A stretch of DNA of 64,000 nt from Flavobacterium crocinum (GCF_003122385.1 NZ_CP029255.1:930001-994000); one strand, 5' to 3'. Shown: positions 25,717 to 34,755, counted from the stretch's first letter. Translations and numbers: made by a program. The notes: generated by a model not told the origin, from the letters alone.

Positions 25717-27082
25717 TTTTAGTATTCGTTATTGGTTTTCTGGGTTCAGCAGATTTATTATCATTTGAATTTTGCTTATTCGGATTGTTTTTATTCGAAT
25801 TATGCTTTTTCTTATGATTTTGCTTATTTGGGTTGTTAGGCTTATTCGCATTATTACCATTATTCGGATTATTGTTTCCTGATGGTTTAGCGTTATTTGT
25901 ATTTTTTTCCTGCTGTGGTTTTACCGGCGCAGCAACACCAGCCGCTTCAGCATTTTGTTTGCGTTTACGGTTTGGTTTTTTCTTTCTTTTTGGCTGGTCA
26001 AAACGAGTCAGACTCTCTTGTCCCATTGCGTTATTGAAATCTTTTTCAGGCTCTGCAACCACTTCAAGAGCAAAATCTTCTAAAGATGAAACTTTATTTT
26101 TCTGCTTGTTTTCTGCAATAATTTCTTTAACCTGATCAATTTTTAAAACATGCCAGTTTGCAAAATTGTTGGTGTAGGCAAACCACATCAGCCCTTTAAA
26201 AATATCTTGTTTCTGACAAACTGCATCGCCTTTTTCTGTGATCAGTTTCGTATCATAATCCGGAAAATCTTTTAAAGCGTCCATGTACGTATCTAATTCA
26301 TAGTTTAGACAGCATTTTAATTTTCCACATTGACCTGCTAATTTTTGCGGATTCAAGGATAACTGCTGATAACGAGCCGCAGAAGTATTTACACTTCTAA
26401 AATCGGTCAGCCAGGTCGAGCAGCAAAGTTCACGTCCGCAAGAACCAACTCCGCCTAAACGAGCCGCTTCCTGACGGAAACCAACTTGTTTCATCTCTAC
26501 TCTGGTACTGAATTCTTTAGCAAAATCTTTAATCAGCATTCTAAAATCGACACGATCATTTGCTGTGTAGTAAAATGTTGCTTTAGAACCGTCTCCCTGA
26601 AATTCGATATCCGAAATTTTCATTTCCAGTTTGTGCTGAATTGCCAATTCACGTGCACGAACTTTCATTGGTTCCTCACGATCACGTGCTACAGACCAGA
26701 TATCAATATCTTTTTGAGATGCTTTTCTGTAAATTTTTGGCACTTCATTACTATCCGGATTAACTCCTTTTTTCTTCATTTGAATTTTAACCAATTCTCC
26801 TGTCAAAGTAACAATTCCAATATCATGTCCTGGCGATGCAACAGTTGCTACAATATCGCCAATACTTAAAGTTAATTTCTCTGAATTTCTAAAAAATTCC
26901 TTGCGTCCGTTTTTAAAACGAACCTCAACACAATCAAAAATTGCCTCTCCATTAGACGGACTCATGTTCGAAAGCCAGTCAAAAACCGTCAATTTATTGC
27001 AGCTATCGGTGCCGCAAGTCCCATTATTTTTACAACCTTTTGGTGCGCCACCATCTGAGGTTGAACAACTTGTACATGCCAT
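25700..27082 (-). CDS. ricT: PSP1-domain regulator, RicT-like
   Basis: A 460-residue protein. The N terminus is Cys-rich (MACTSCSTSDGG, then GCKNNGTCGTDSC), and the PSP1 domain follows at about 50-270 with GGVGSCGRELCCSTWLTDF and LAGQCGKLKCCLNYELDTY. In Bacillus, RicT (YaaT) forms an Fe-S complex affecting mRNA processing; that is family knowledge, not shown here. Residues about 365-460 are a low-complexity Asn/Lys/Pro tail, probably disordered. First gene of the gldH operon. Confidence 0.88.
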   Translation of the reverse strand: MACTSCSTSDGGAPKGCKNNGTCGTDSCNKLTVFDWLSNMSPSNGEAIFDCVEVRFKNGRKEFFRNSEKLTLSIGDIVATVASPGHDIGIVTLTGELVKIQMKKKGVNPDSNEVPKIYRKASQKDIDIWSVARDREEPMKVRARELAIQHKLEMKISDIEFQGDGSKATFYYTANDRVDFRMLIKDFAKEFSTRVEMKQVGFRQEAARLGGVGSCGRELCCSTWLTDFRSVNTSAARYQQLSLNPQKLAGQCGKLKCCLNYELDTYMDALKDFPDYDTKLITEKGDAVCQKQDIFKGLMWFAYTNNFANWHVLKIDQVKEIIAENKQKNKVSSLEDFALEVVAEPEKDFNNAMGQESLTRFDQPKRKKKPNRKRKQNAEAAGVAAPVKPQQEKNTNNAKPSGNNNPNNGNNANKPNNPNKQNHKKKHNSNKNNPNKQNSNDNKSAEPRKPITNTKNENKK

Positions 27083-27275
27083 AATTATATATGTAGTGCC
27101 ACCAGAATGTGGCTTAAGTTCATAAACGTTTGATCGGTAAAGATAGTATTTTTTTTATTTGGCTATTTATAGATTAGTTCTAAAGGGTTGTTAAATAAAG
27201 AAAAGCCTTTTAACTTTTGCCTTATTGTATCATTTATATGCCTTAATGGTCTGGTTTTCTTATCGATTCTTTAAA

Positions 27276-27283
27276 TACTTTTG
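27276..27283 (+). promoter_or_regulatory. -7 box before lipoprotein gene
   Basis: Perfect TACTTTTG, 19 nt before the ATG at 27303; TTTT lies 17 nt upstream in place of TTTG. Confidence 0.4.
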
Positions 27284-27302
27284 AGATTCAAAATTAAAAA
27301 GA

Positions 27303-27779
27303 ATGAACTTATTTAAAGTTGAATCAGCTTTTATTATACTAGTCCTGTTTGTCAGTTGTGCAAAAGAAGGTAAACCTTCTAAACAGGGTCAGTTACTTAC
27401 TTTAGAACAAATTAAATCACTGGAAAAGGATCAATCCTGGAATGGGAAACTAGTGGAAATAGAAGGTTATCCTGCGTTTTGTGGCATGTTTGCCAATGTA
27501 AGATTAGGAGAAAAGAACAAAATGGAGATTAGAACAGAACAAGGTTGTAAAGGCGAAAAACTAATAGAGGCAAACTTGGAATTTGGAGGAGACAAGGTAT
27601 TGCTTTTTGGAGAAAAAGAAAGAAATGTTGTTTTGGCATATGAAAATTTTTCAAATGAAACATTAAAATTCTGTACCGATGATTATCAGGAATTGCCAAC
27701 TGGAAAACTCAAATTTAGTGGAACATTAATTTACATAAACAACACCTATTACTTAGATAACGTAACTATTCATAAATAA
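27303..27779 (+). CDS. Small lipoprotein, possible OB fold
   Basis: A 158-residue protein with signal peptide and lipobox (FIILVLFVSCAKEGK, Cys 19). The rest is beta-rich: WNGKLVEIEGYPAFCGMFAN and ELPTGKLKFSGTLIYINNTYYL look like the strands of an OB-like fold. Not assigned to a named family. Followed after 23 nt by a membrane protein gene. Confidence 0.7.
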   Translation: MNLFKVESAFIILVLFVSCAKEGKPSKQGQLLTLEQIKSLEKDQSWNGKLVEIEGYPAFCGMFANVRLGEKNKMEIRTEQGCKGEKLIEANLEFGGDKVLLFGEKERNVVLAYENFSNETLKFCTDDYQELPTGKLKFSGTLIYINNTYYLDNVTIHK

Positions 27780-27802
27780 AAATCAATTAAAACAAACAAA
27801 TT

Positions 27803-28162
27803 ATGCAAAGTAAAGCAGCAAAAATAATTTTTTTAGTTCTTGTAGCCTTAGCAGGTGTAGGAGCTTTTTGGATGTACAAATTTGGGCCGGAAACATTTAC
27901 CCATAATGAAACCAGAAAAAAATACGAAACTTACATACAAGCCGAGGGAACAATTGTAACCAAAGAATTAAGAGGAAGTGCTATTAAAAAAAATACTATT
28001 TGGGTAGTTCAGTTTAAAGACAAAGACGATAAATTACAAACCGTAAAAATCTTCGATAACACTACTATGGGAAAAGAAACTGGTGAGAAAATAATAGTTT
28101 ACTATAATCCGACAGACCCGACAGAATGCATTGATGAACAAGAATACAATGATACAATGTAA
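27803..28162 (+). CDS. DUF3592-like membrane protein
   Basis: A 119-residue protein with one N-terminal helix (residues 7-25) and an extracytoplasmic domain. EAEGTIV-type (here QAEGTIVTKE), VQFKDKDDK and GEKIIVYYNPTDPTECIDE fit DUF3592, a small beta domain of unknown function. It shares an operon with the preceding lipoprotein and ends at a strong terminator. Confidence 0.72.
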   Translation: MQSKAAKIIFLVLVALAGVGAFWMYKFGPETFTHNETRKKYETYIQAEGTIVTKELRGSAIKKNTIWVVQFKDKDDKLQTVKIFDNTTMGKETGEKIIVYYNPTDPTECIDEQEYNDTM

Positions 28163-28174
28163 ATATTGCATCAT

Positions 28175-28219
28175 AAAAGACAAAAGCCATTTCAAAATTG
28201 AAATGGCTTTTGTCTTTTT
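28175..28219 (+). terminator. Strong terminator, 21-bp stem
   Basis: AAAAGACAAAAGCCATTTCAA (28175-28195) pairs perfectly with its reverse complement at 28198-28218, followed by a T-run. It marks the boundary between core genes and the accessory island. Confidence 0.85.
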
Positions 28220-28424
28220 ATCATTTCAGCATTCCTGTTTTTAACCTGATTTGAAAATCAAAAACCCTATTCTGTCACTTTTAAGCCTTAAAACGTCATT
28301 TTTACTTTTTATTCTGAAATATATTTATAAATTTTATGTTTTATCTTACAGCATCATTTATGAAGTCAATAATCACAGATCAAACTGCAGTCAAAATTTA
28401 TCATCATTTTTAAATATATTTCAA

Positions 28425-29606
28425 ATGCAAACACAAAACCAGATTGAAAATTTCCTTTTTCAGGGAAAATTTGATGAGGCCAGAGAATGCCTAAATAACA
28501 GAGAAACTTTTAACGAACAATACCTTCAAAATAATTTCTCTCAAATCGCCGCCAAAATAATCGAAGCCAAAGAAATTGATTTTATCGAAAGATTCATAAA
28601 AGCCGGTTTTATTGAAACGGATATCTACGAATTGGATAGTTTTGACAAATCGATATTCAATCCTCTTTCCAGAAATATCAAAAATGATGATGCATCTCTT
28701 TCTTTCTTCAAAGAAATCATGTCAAAAGTCGATAATGTGAATGACGAAATCAGCGATCAGACGTTATTGGGATACTGCATCGAGAAAGAAGCCGTTCCGG
28801 AAGTCATCAAAATTTTAATAGAAGATTTCGGCTGTAATGCCAATTACAAAAGCAATTCACAGGAAAATCTAATCCATAAAATCGTAAATAATTATTCTTT
28901 GAATGCTGAAAAAGGCACAGCATATATTAAAATACTTCTTGAAAACGGAGTTGACATCAATGAGAAAAATGTAGTTGGTACAACGCCATTGATGTACGCC
29001 ATTAAAAGACATAAAAAAGAATACATTCCGATGTTATTAGAAAATGGAGCAGATCCAAATGAAAAAGACAATCAGGAAAACAGTTCTTTTTATTATGCGG
29101 TCGGCGAGCAGTTTTCTATTCCGATGTATGAACTTTTGGCCGAATCATCATCTGCTGATTTCAATAGCATCAATAAAGACGGAAGAACTTTACTGACTGA
29201 ATTTATCCGAATGATGTCTGATTCTGAGTACGATTTAAACTCATTACAACGATTATTATCAGATGGTGCCGACTTAAATCACTGTGCTACTTATTACGGA
29301 AATCCAAAATCGGGTATCGATTATATTGCTGAGAAAAAATCGGGCATCCTAAAATCAGCATTAGACAGCGGGTCAATTGATGTGAACGAACAGGATAATC
29401 AGGGAAATACCATTTTACACAAAGTTTGTGCTTTCAATGTAAATTATGATGCAGAAGCTGCCAAAGAAATTTACAGAAAAGTAAAACTGCTTCTCGAAAA
29501 TGGTGCCGATAAAGATATTACCAACGATAAAGACGAAACTGCGCTTACACTTGCTTCGGGAGATAATTTGAAAATAAAAACTGTTGAGCTTTTAATGAAA
29601 GCCTAA
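28425..29606 (+). CDS. Ankyrin-repeat protein
   Basis: A 393-residue cytoplasmic protein with about seven ankyrin repeats. The clearest are ILLENGVDINEKNVVGTTPL, MLLENGADPNEKD, LLSDGADLNHC and LLLENGADKDITNDKDETAL. The open frame runs 58 codons upstream, but ATG 28425 (MQTQNQIENFLFQGKFDEAR) is preferred because the upstream part is hydrophobic and AT-rich. Ankyrin proteins are frequent immunity proteins or toxin partners in polymorphic toxin loci, which fits the neighbours; direct evidence is absent. Confidence 0.83.
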   Translation: MQTQNQIENFLFQGKFDEARECLNNRETFNEQYLQNNFSQIAAKIIEAKEIDFIERFIKAGFIETDIYELDSFDKSIFNPLSRNIKNDDASLSFFKEIMSKVDNVNDEISDQTLLGYCIEKEAVPEVIKILIEDFGCNANYKSNSQENLIHKIVNNYSLNAEKGTAYIKILLENGVDINEKNVVGTTPLMYAIKRHKKEYIPMLLENGADPNEKDNQENSSFYYAVGEQFSIPMYELLAESSSADFNSINKDGRTLLTEFIRMMSDSEYDLNSLQRLLSDGADLNHCATYYGNPKSGIDYIAEKKSGILKSALDSGSIDVNEQDNQGNTILHKVCAFNVNYDAEAAKEIYRKVKLLLENGADKDITNDKDETALTLASGDNLKIKTVELLMKA

Positions 29607-29633
29607 ACTTATCCATTGTTAAAAAAAGTTTAA

Positions 29634-29673
29634 GCCACAGATTAAAGGATTAAAAAAATTCAAAATCTGCGAG
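29634..29673 (+). repeat. Second copy of 'GCCACAGATTAAA' repeat
   Basis: Shares the leading GCCACAGATTAAAGGATTA and the trailing AAATCTGCG with the segment at 8051-8131 (opposite orientation). Confidence 0.55.
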
Positions 29674-29682
29674 AAAAAAAAC

Positions 29683-29825
29683 AAACACATAGAAACATAG
29701 ATTTTTGTTTTTGAATATAAAGAAGTTAGAAAGAAACTAGTTTCTCACACATAGAAAAGCTATGTGAATTTATGCAAGTGAAACGCCTTCTTTTAAGCTT
29801 CAATAAACTATGTTTCTATGTGTTT
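29683..29825. repeat. Long inverted repeat, 'AACACATAGAAACATAG' family, copy 1
   Basis: Arms 29683-29700 and 29808-29825 are perfect 18-nt reverse complements. A second small hairpin (CACACATAG/CTATGTGAA around 29746-29768) and the phrase GTGAAACGCC lie inside. The whole roughly 140-bp element recurs at 31251-31392 in reverse order of its inner parts, so two copies bracket the ankyrin gene 29871-31220. Confidence 0.75.
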
Positions 29826-29870
29826 AAATATTATACCCAACTGATTTAATTTATATAAAACGAAGATTCT

Positions 29871-31220
29871 ATGTCAATGTCATTTATAATTGCCTGTGAA
29901 AACGGCAACCGAAAAATAGCTGAATTGTTACTTCAAAACAAAGAAGTAGATGTAAAATATACGGATGAAAGAGGAAGAACCGCTCTTCATTATGCCGCAC
30001 ACAGAGGTTATCTGGATATTGTAAAAATATTAGTTGAAGACGGTGCCGATATCGATTATGAAGATCATGCAGGAGAAACGCCTTTGTTCTTTGCTTGTCT
30101 TCAAAAACAAAAACAAACTGCTTTATATCTTTTGGATAACGGAGCGAAAATTGAAATCAACGATAAAAACGGTAACAGCCTGTTACACTTGACCGTACAG
30201 ACAGCTCAAGTTGAAATTGCAACAAAGTTGCTTGAAGCAGGAATCGATGTAAATCTACTGAATAACAATGGCGAAACACCACTTTTACTAGCTTCAGCAA
30301 GATTAAGCCGAGAAATTATTCAACTGCTTTTAGACAAAGGAGCTGATATAAATGCGACCGATAAACAAGGAAATACACCATTACTTTATGCTTGTTACAC
30401 CAAATCGATCCCTATGGTTACGTTGCTTTTGGATAACGGAGCCGACATCAATCACGTAAATCATTCTGGTGAAAATGCGCTTTTGATTGCTTGTTACGAA
30501 ACCAACCGAATGCTGGCTAAATTATTGGTCGAAAGAGGTGCCGATGTATTTACGTCAAACAACAACGGTTATTCTCCAATTTGGTACGCCTGCGCGAACA
30601 ATCAAAAGGAAATTGTAGCCTTGTTTTTAGAAAATGGTGTTGATGTAAACTATAGCAAACCTGTTGCTGGCGATACTTCGTCAATGAATGATTATTTGGA
30701 TTGGGTGGTAAGCGCTTCTAATATTTCGAATGAATCCAGCTTTACATTAAACAGCAGTTATACGTACGGCGGAGAAAGTCTGCTTCATGTTGCTACCAAA
30801 AAAGGAAACCTCAGCATGGTTAAATTACTTATTGAAGCCGGAGCCAATATCAATATCCAGGACGAATCAGGAAATACGCCTTTACATTACAGCGCCGCAA
30901 ACGGAAAGAAAGATGTGGTTAAATATTTACTGGACAATAAAGCCGATGCTTCAATCGTAAACGTAAAAGAGCAAAAAGCAATTGATTATTCGAATGTAAA
31001 AGGTTTTAATGAAATTACAGAGTTAATTTTGAAATATGCTCCTTCCGGAACAACTATTACGCCAATTCAAACTTCTAAAGTTGAAGAACCAAAATCCGAT
31101 GCTGGAAATGCTATGGAAGCAAAAAAGAAAGCTTTACTGGACTTAAAAGAGCTTTTGGATGCCGGAATTTTGACTTCAGAGGAATTTGATGCGGAAAAAA
31201 GTAAAATCTTAAAAGGATAA
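29871..31220 (+). CDS. Ankyrin-repeat protein with C-terminal SHOCT domain
   Basis: A 449-residue protein with ankyrin repeats from residue 1 to about 385 (for example DERGRTALHYAAHRGYLDIV and DESGNTPLHYSAANGKKDVV). The last 37 residues (KKKALLDLKELLDAGILTSE, EEFDAEKSKILKG) form a SHOCT motif, a short C-terminal domain thought to mediate oligomerisation. There is an unusual insert with low Ank similarity around 255-300 (SSMNDYLDWVVSASNISNES). A decayed copy of the same SHOCT tail lies at 31892-32006. It is bracketed by two copies of one inverted repeat. Confidence 0.88.
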   Translation: MSMSFIIACENGNRKIAELLLQNKEVDVKYTDERGRTALHYAAHRGYLDIVKILVEDGADIDYEDHAGETPLFFACLQKQKQTALYLLDNGAKIEINDKNGNSLLHLTVQTAQVEIATKLLEAGIDVNLLNNNGETPLLLASARLSREIIQLLLDKGADINATDKQGNTPLLYACYTKSIPMVTLLLDNGADINHVNHSGENALLIACYETNRMLAKLLVERGADVFTSNNNGYSPIWYACANNQKEIVALFLENGVDVNYSKPVAGDTSSMNDYLDWVVSASNISNESSFTLNSSYTYGGESLLHVATKKGNLSMVKLLIEAGANINIQDESGNTPLHYSAANGKKDVVKYLLDNKADASIVNVKEQKAIDYSNVKGFNEITELILKYAPSGTTITPIQTSKVEEPKSDAGNAMEAKKKALLDLKELLDAGILTSEEFDAEKSKILKG

Positions 31221-31250
31221 AAATAAAAACAACTCGTTGGGTTCAATTAA

Positions 31251-31392
31251 TTCAAACACATAGAAACATAGATTTAGGATATCTACAAAGGCGTTTCACT
31301 TTATTCAAACAAACATAGTTGGCTATGTGTTAGAAACTGGTTTCTTTTTAATCCCTTTTTTAAAATAAAATCTATGTTTCTATGTGTTGAAT
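31251..31392. repeat. Long inverted repeat, 'AACACATAGAAACATAG' family, copy 2
   Basis: Left arm from 31251 (TTCAAACACATAGAAACATA) and right arm ending 31392 are near-perfect reverse complements (about 24 nt, one indel). Inside, GGCGTTTCAC and ACATAG/CTATGT repeat the contents of copy 1 in inverse order. Confidence 0.72.
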
Positions 31393-31435
31393 AAAAAAAC
31401 ATGAATTACACCCAACGGATTAAAAACAATAAAAT

Positions 31436-31876
31436 ATGACAGACCAAATTAAAACAATCATTACCAATCTTGAACAATACATTCAAAAAGCATACGAAAC
31501 GGGAGATAAATATGAATTTATAGATCCTGCTTACGAAATACGTGACGAATTGGAAGCGATGGAAGATAATTTCAACGCAATAGAACCCATTTTTGAACTT
31601 ATTGAACGTAGTCCGGATATAGATTATGGTGGGCCAGGCCCGTTAGGCAGTTTTATGGAAAATTATTATAAAAACGGATACGAAGAACTGCTTTTACAGT
31701 CTATTGAACGTAAACCAACAGAATATACGTTAGGCTTATTGCATCGTCTTATAAATGATGACAATAATGCTGAACATCAAAAATATCTGGAGATAATGAA
31801 GAGTATTTCTGTAAATACAAAATACCCGCAAAACATTATCGACAATGCAAAAGACAGCTTGTCCTATTTTGAATAG
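31436..31876 (+). CDS. Putative immunity-type protein, paralogue of 37631-38077
   Basis: A 146-residue acidic helical protein. It shares with the product of 37631-38077 the order of conserved blocks: FNAIEPIFELIER, Y/F-G-x-PGP-x3-F-M/I-EN-Y/F-Y, KPTxxTxxLLHR-L/I-IN, and L/IEIMKSIS-x-NT. The two genes are about 6 kb apart in an island of unrelated small genes. I do not know a family name. The helical, HEAT-like character and the context suggest an immunity protein. Confidence 0.72.
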   Translation: MTDQIKTIITNLEQYIQKAYETGDKYEFIDPAYEIRDELEAMEDNFNAIEPIFELIERSPDIDYGGPGPLGSFMENYYKNGYEELLLQSIERKPTEYTLGLLHRLINDDNNAEHQKYLEIMKSISVNTKYPQNIIDNAKDSLSYFE

Positions 31877-31891
31877 ATGAAAGAAAACTGA

Positions 31892-32006
31892 AATGAGCAT
31901 TTCGAAAAACAAAATAAACCTTTATTAAACCTGAAAATACTTTCAGAAACCTACATTTTAACTTCGGAAGAGTTTGAAAGTGAAAAATAAAATCTTAAAA
32001 GGATAA
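31892..32006 (+). pseudogene. Relic of an ankyrin/SHOCT gene 3' end
   Basis: The frame ending at 31990 reads KPLLNLKILSETYILTSEEF then ESEK-stop, matching KKALLDLKELLDAGILTSEE at the end of the intact ankyrin gene. After a 2-nt deletion relative to the intact copy, the terminal codons KILKG-stop continue in another frame up to 32006. The rest of the gene is gone. It shows that a second gene of this type once stood here. Confidence 0.75.
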
Positions 32007-32016
32007 ATAATACAAA

Positions 32017-32559
32017 ATGAAAAAAATCTTAAATACCACAATCCTATTCTTAGTATTAACCATCGGAAGTTTAGTCTCTTCCTCCTGTACCAACCTTTCG
32101 CCTGAAAAAACATTTGAAATTGCAGCGTTAAATGCCAACCTGTTGTCTCGTTTTGGCAGTAAAGAGATAAATGAAAAACTACAATCGGAAGCACAAGTTT
32201 ATGATGAAGGCCAAAAAAAGATGATTCCTTCTTCTTATTACGATGCTTTCAAGTATGATATAAGCAATCTGGAAACCCGATTTCAAACTATTAAAGATAT
32301 AGCCGAAGACGATGACAATAAAGAATTTCTTCAGGCATCAAAAGATTTGTTTACTTATGCAATCGCCAAACAAAAAGAAGGTTATTTACCAATTGCTAAA
32401 ATGAAAGATGAAAAAGCTTCTCCAGAACAAATCGAGAAAGCCATAACCGATTTTGATACCTCAACTCAAAACGATATAGACAGCAAGTTTACAAAGTTGA
32501 TGAACGAAGCAAAGGCATACGCTGAAAAACACAATATTAATGCTAAAATTGGCATTTAA
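32017..32559 (+). CDS. Small helical lipoprotein
   Basis: A 180-residue exported protein. The N terminus MKKILNTTILFLVLTIGSLVSSSC is a signal peptide with a probable lipobox Cys 24. The mature part is mainly helical and charged (YYDAFKYDISNLETRFQTIK, later SKFTKLMNEAKAYAEKHN). No family recognised. A very stable terminator follows. Confidence 0.72.
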   Translation: MKKILNTTILFLVLTIGSLVSSSCTNLSPEKTFEIAALNANLLSRFGSKEINEKLQSEAQVYDEGQKKMIPSSYYDAFKYDISNLETRFQTIKDIAEDDDNKEFLQASKDLFTYAIAKQKEGYLPIAKMKDEKASPEQIEKAITDFDTSTQNDIDSKFTKLMNEAKAYAEKHNINAKIGI

Positions 32560-32603
32560 AGTTTTCTTTAAAAAGTAAAAGTCTCTTTTCGAGAGAATAA
32601 ACT

Positions 32604-32653
32604 AAAAAGGAATCATATTGAACAAAAACAAGTTCAATATGATTCCTTTTTTT
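32604..32653 (+). terminator. Strong terminator
   Basis: AAAAAGGAATCATATTGAAC (32605-32624) pairs with GTTCAATATGATTCCTTTTT, followed by a T-run. Confidence 0.85.
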
Positions 32654-32659
32654 AGATAT

Positions 32660-33040
32660 ACTAACACCAAACCTTTTGATTAATTAATGCTTATTCTGTC
32701 AATTAAACAGAACCTACAAGTCAGTCTCAGAAAGGCAAAACAATATTTTCTGCATAACCGCTTTAATTTACATTTTGTCCTATTTTATTATTTATTTGTC
32801 CTTAAAGCATAATCATCATATAATCAACAGCTTAACTTTGTATATTGTTAATTTATTGCTTTTTTAATTCTTGCAGATGCCGGAGAATATTTTCAATTAA
32901 ATATCTCATACAAAAAGATTAACTGTACTTAATCTTTTTCATTAAAAAGTAAGACGCCAAAATATATTTAGAATACCTGGAAGAGAGTTTAGAGATACTA
33001 TAAAATATTCAATCTGCAACAATAAAGCGTACTTAAAACA
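32660..33040. other. Gene-free AT-rich stretch at start of the immunity array
   Basis: About 380 bp without a convincing ORF. TAACTTTG at 32833-32840 is a perfect -7 box sequence, but no TTTG stands at the right distance, and it is about 200 nt before the next start. Nothing else was recognised. Confidence 0.4.
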
Positions 33041-33349
33041 ATGAAGATGAAATATTATAAAATAAACTGGACACATGAATTTATTGAAGAACCTTTCTTG
33101 GTTTTCATTGAAATTAACGAAAATGGTTTTGAAGAGAAAAAAATAGAGTTTTATAAAGATAGCGTAATAAAAATAGCTTCAAATGATTTTGAAAGAGAAA
33201 CATTTTTAAATCCTGACAAATTTTACATTGAAGATTATAATTATCAATCATATAAAGAGAGAATCTCTGCTGTAGAAATCTCTAAAATTTATTTCAATAT
33301 GGAATGGGAAAAAGCTATTCATATGCAGTGCACAAATATGCCATTGTAA
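33041..33349 (+). CDS. DUF6881-like small protein
   Basis: A 102-residue protein. KYYKINWTHEFIEEPFLVFI then EIN and EEKKIEFYKDSVIKIAS and the end ISAVEISKIYFNMEWEKA match the outline of the DUF6881 domain (KWIHD...P...SEID...V/KVEIF.DG), a small domain often found among immunity genes. This assignment is from memory of the pattern. An alternative start is 6 nt further in. Confidence 0.65.
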   Translation: MKMKYYKINWTHEFIEEPFLVFIEINENGFEEKKIEFYKDSVIKIASNDFERETFLNPDKFYIEDYNYQSYKERISAVEISKIYFNMEWEKAIHMQCTNMPL

Positions 33350-33421
33350 CATATACCTGTGTAATTCTGACAAAAACCACATCTATTTTACATTAAACCC
33401 TAAAATAGATTTCTTATAAAC

Positions 33422-33508
33422 CTTATTTTGATAGAGAGATGGCTTTTAGAAGCTATTTTCATTTTCACCTTTTGATATTTTTACCTGATAATGAGCAGAT
33501 TATTCAAA
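33422..33508 (+). repeat. Segment duplicated at 38331-38410
   Basis: The roughly 85 bp before the Imm17-like gene (with CTTTTAGAAGC, TTTTGATATTTTTA and CCTGATAAT) recur with several changes at 38331-38410, where no Imm17 gene follows. It may be the 5' leader of a lost or moved copy. Confidence 0.6.
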
Positions 33509-33510
33509 AC

Positions 33511-33777
33511 ATGGCAGAAGATATTTTCGATAAAATACATGTCTACTTTAGAGAACATCCCAAAGTAATGGCTCTTATACCGCTCTCATTGGGCGTAATG
33601 ATGATTGTGGGCGCTGTTCAAAATTGGGACTGGCTCTATGCACCAAGTGGCACCTTTCGTGGTATTGGTGGCATAAGCGCCTATTTTGGCCGAACTATAG
33701 CACGCATACTTGCTGTAGTTGTTGGGCTTATTTTCTTTTTTGTGGCCTATATTATGTTTAACGTTACAAAATGGTGA
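33511..33777 (+). CDS. Imm17-like membrane immunity protein
   Basis: An 88-residue protein with two membrane helices (about residues 18-38 and 62-83) and a short polar loop, preceded by a helix MAEDIFDKIHVYFREHPKVM. Size, the EHP motif, the W-x-W between helices (NWDWLYAP) and the Gly-rich FGRTIARI before helix two fit immunity protein family 17 in polymorphic-toxin systems. The frame extends upstream to 33439, but that part belongs to a duplicated non-coding segment; ATG 33511 is the likely start. Confidence 0.65.
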   Translation: MAEDIFDKIHVYFREHPKVMALIPLSLGVMMIVGAVQNWDWLYAPSGTFRGIGGISAYFGRTIARILAVVVGLIFFFVAYIMFNVTKW

Positions 33778-33798
33778 GCTGTTACAAACTTCCCTGTT

Positions 33799-33873
33799 CT
33801 ATGAGAAGTGTTCTTAAAAAAATATACCTTCAAAAATTAAGCAATTGCTGTGCGAAGTTTCTCCGCTTCGTAC
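33799..33873 (+). repeat. Island linker repeat, copy 1
   Basis: First of seven copies of a linker between island genes. The shared core is AAGTGTTCTTAAAAAAA, then TTCAAAAATTAAG, then ATTGCTGTGCGAAGTTTC with a small GAAG...CTTCG hairpin. It lies 22 nt after the Imm17-like stop. Confidence 0.7.
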
Positions 33874-33980
33874 CCGCTCCAATACCACAAACTTGTTCTT
33901 GCCTATCATTGTCGTTACGAAGTGGACTTTCGGGGAATTTCTTATAGCATAAAACTAAACTTTTACATCTATACTATATT

Positions 33981-34601
33981 ATGGAAGAAATAAACTCTGT
34001 ACTGCAACAATTGGCAGAAAATGAACAAAAGCAAAAAGAACTTTACGAAAAGAAAGCTTTGTTTGAAGAGCAATTAGATTTATGGAAACAACAACGATTA
34101 CTAAAACGGAAATTATCTTTACTGAGAAATGAAGAAACAGCCGTTTTAATAGAGAACTGGCAATATGCCTGGGATATTGGTGCACCTATGCCACATATTG
34201 TGAGCGATGGACTCAACCTTTTTCTTATTTATTACCTTGCTCTACGTAAGCAACAAAAAGAGGTATCAAACCCTGTTGCATTGGTTTCATTTGAACATGC
34301 TATAAGTCATAAATTTGGCAGTCCAAATGATGAGGTAATAGAAGGACATCCGTTATACGAACACGGAATGGAAGCCTACAAAGCCCACCAAGTAGTACAT
34401 TCTTCGTGGATAGCCGAACTTGAAAAAATAAACTCGATACATACCGGTTATTATCCTGAATATTGGAAAACCTTAAAGCATTATATTTTTACCTTTCACG
34501 ATAATATGTTCGAATGCATTGCCAAAGGATATACCATAGAAGTTTTTAACACAAGATTTAAAGAAGTGGTGTTTACGGCCACAGAAAGATTATTTACATA
34601 A
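33981..34601 (+). CDS. Putative immunity protein with N-terminal coiled coil
   Basis: A 206-residue protein. Residues 1-50 are a charged coiled coil (EEINSVLQQLAENEQKQKEL); the globular part has conserved-looking blocks GHPLYEHGMEAYKAHQVVHSSW and LKHYIFTFHDNMFECIAKGY, the second resembling a family of small proteins seen near toxin genes. No family name known to me. Flanked by linker copies 1 and 2, which supports a cassette origin. Confidence 0.7.
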   Translation: MEEINSVLQQLAENEQKQKELYEKKALFEEQLDLWKQQRLLKRKLSLLRNEETAVLIENWQYAWDIGAPMPHIVSDGLNLFLIYYLALRKQQKEVSNPVALVSFEHAISHKFGSPNDEVIEGHPLYEHGMEAYKAHQVVHSSWIAELEKINSIHTGYYPEYWKTLKHYIFTFHDNMFECIAKGYTIEVFNTRFKEVVFTATERLFT

Positions 34602-34640
34602 AGAGCTTTTCTTGTTTCAAAATGAGAAATATAAATTAGT

Positions 34641-34738
34641 CTCCCACTCTACAAAGTCTTCTTAAAAAAAGAAAAATTCAAAAAAATTAAGAGATTGCTG
34701 TACATTCTAAAAATAACATTTGTTTGTTCGGGAAGATA
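34641..34738 (+). repeat. Island linker repeat, copy 2
   Basis: ACTCTACAAAGTCTTCTTAA, then AATTAAGAGATTGCTGTACA. The following phrase TTTGTTTGTTCGGGAAGAT is shared only with copy 6 (41218). Confidence 0.7.
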
Positions 34739-34755
34739 TAAAAAAGAAAATAATT

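Noticed and set aside
25833..26135. Hydrophobic plus-strand ORF opposite ricT
   Set aside because: It is the complement of the low-complexity Asn/Lys tail of ricT.
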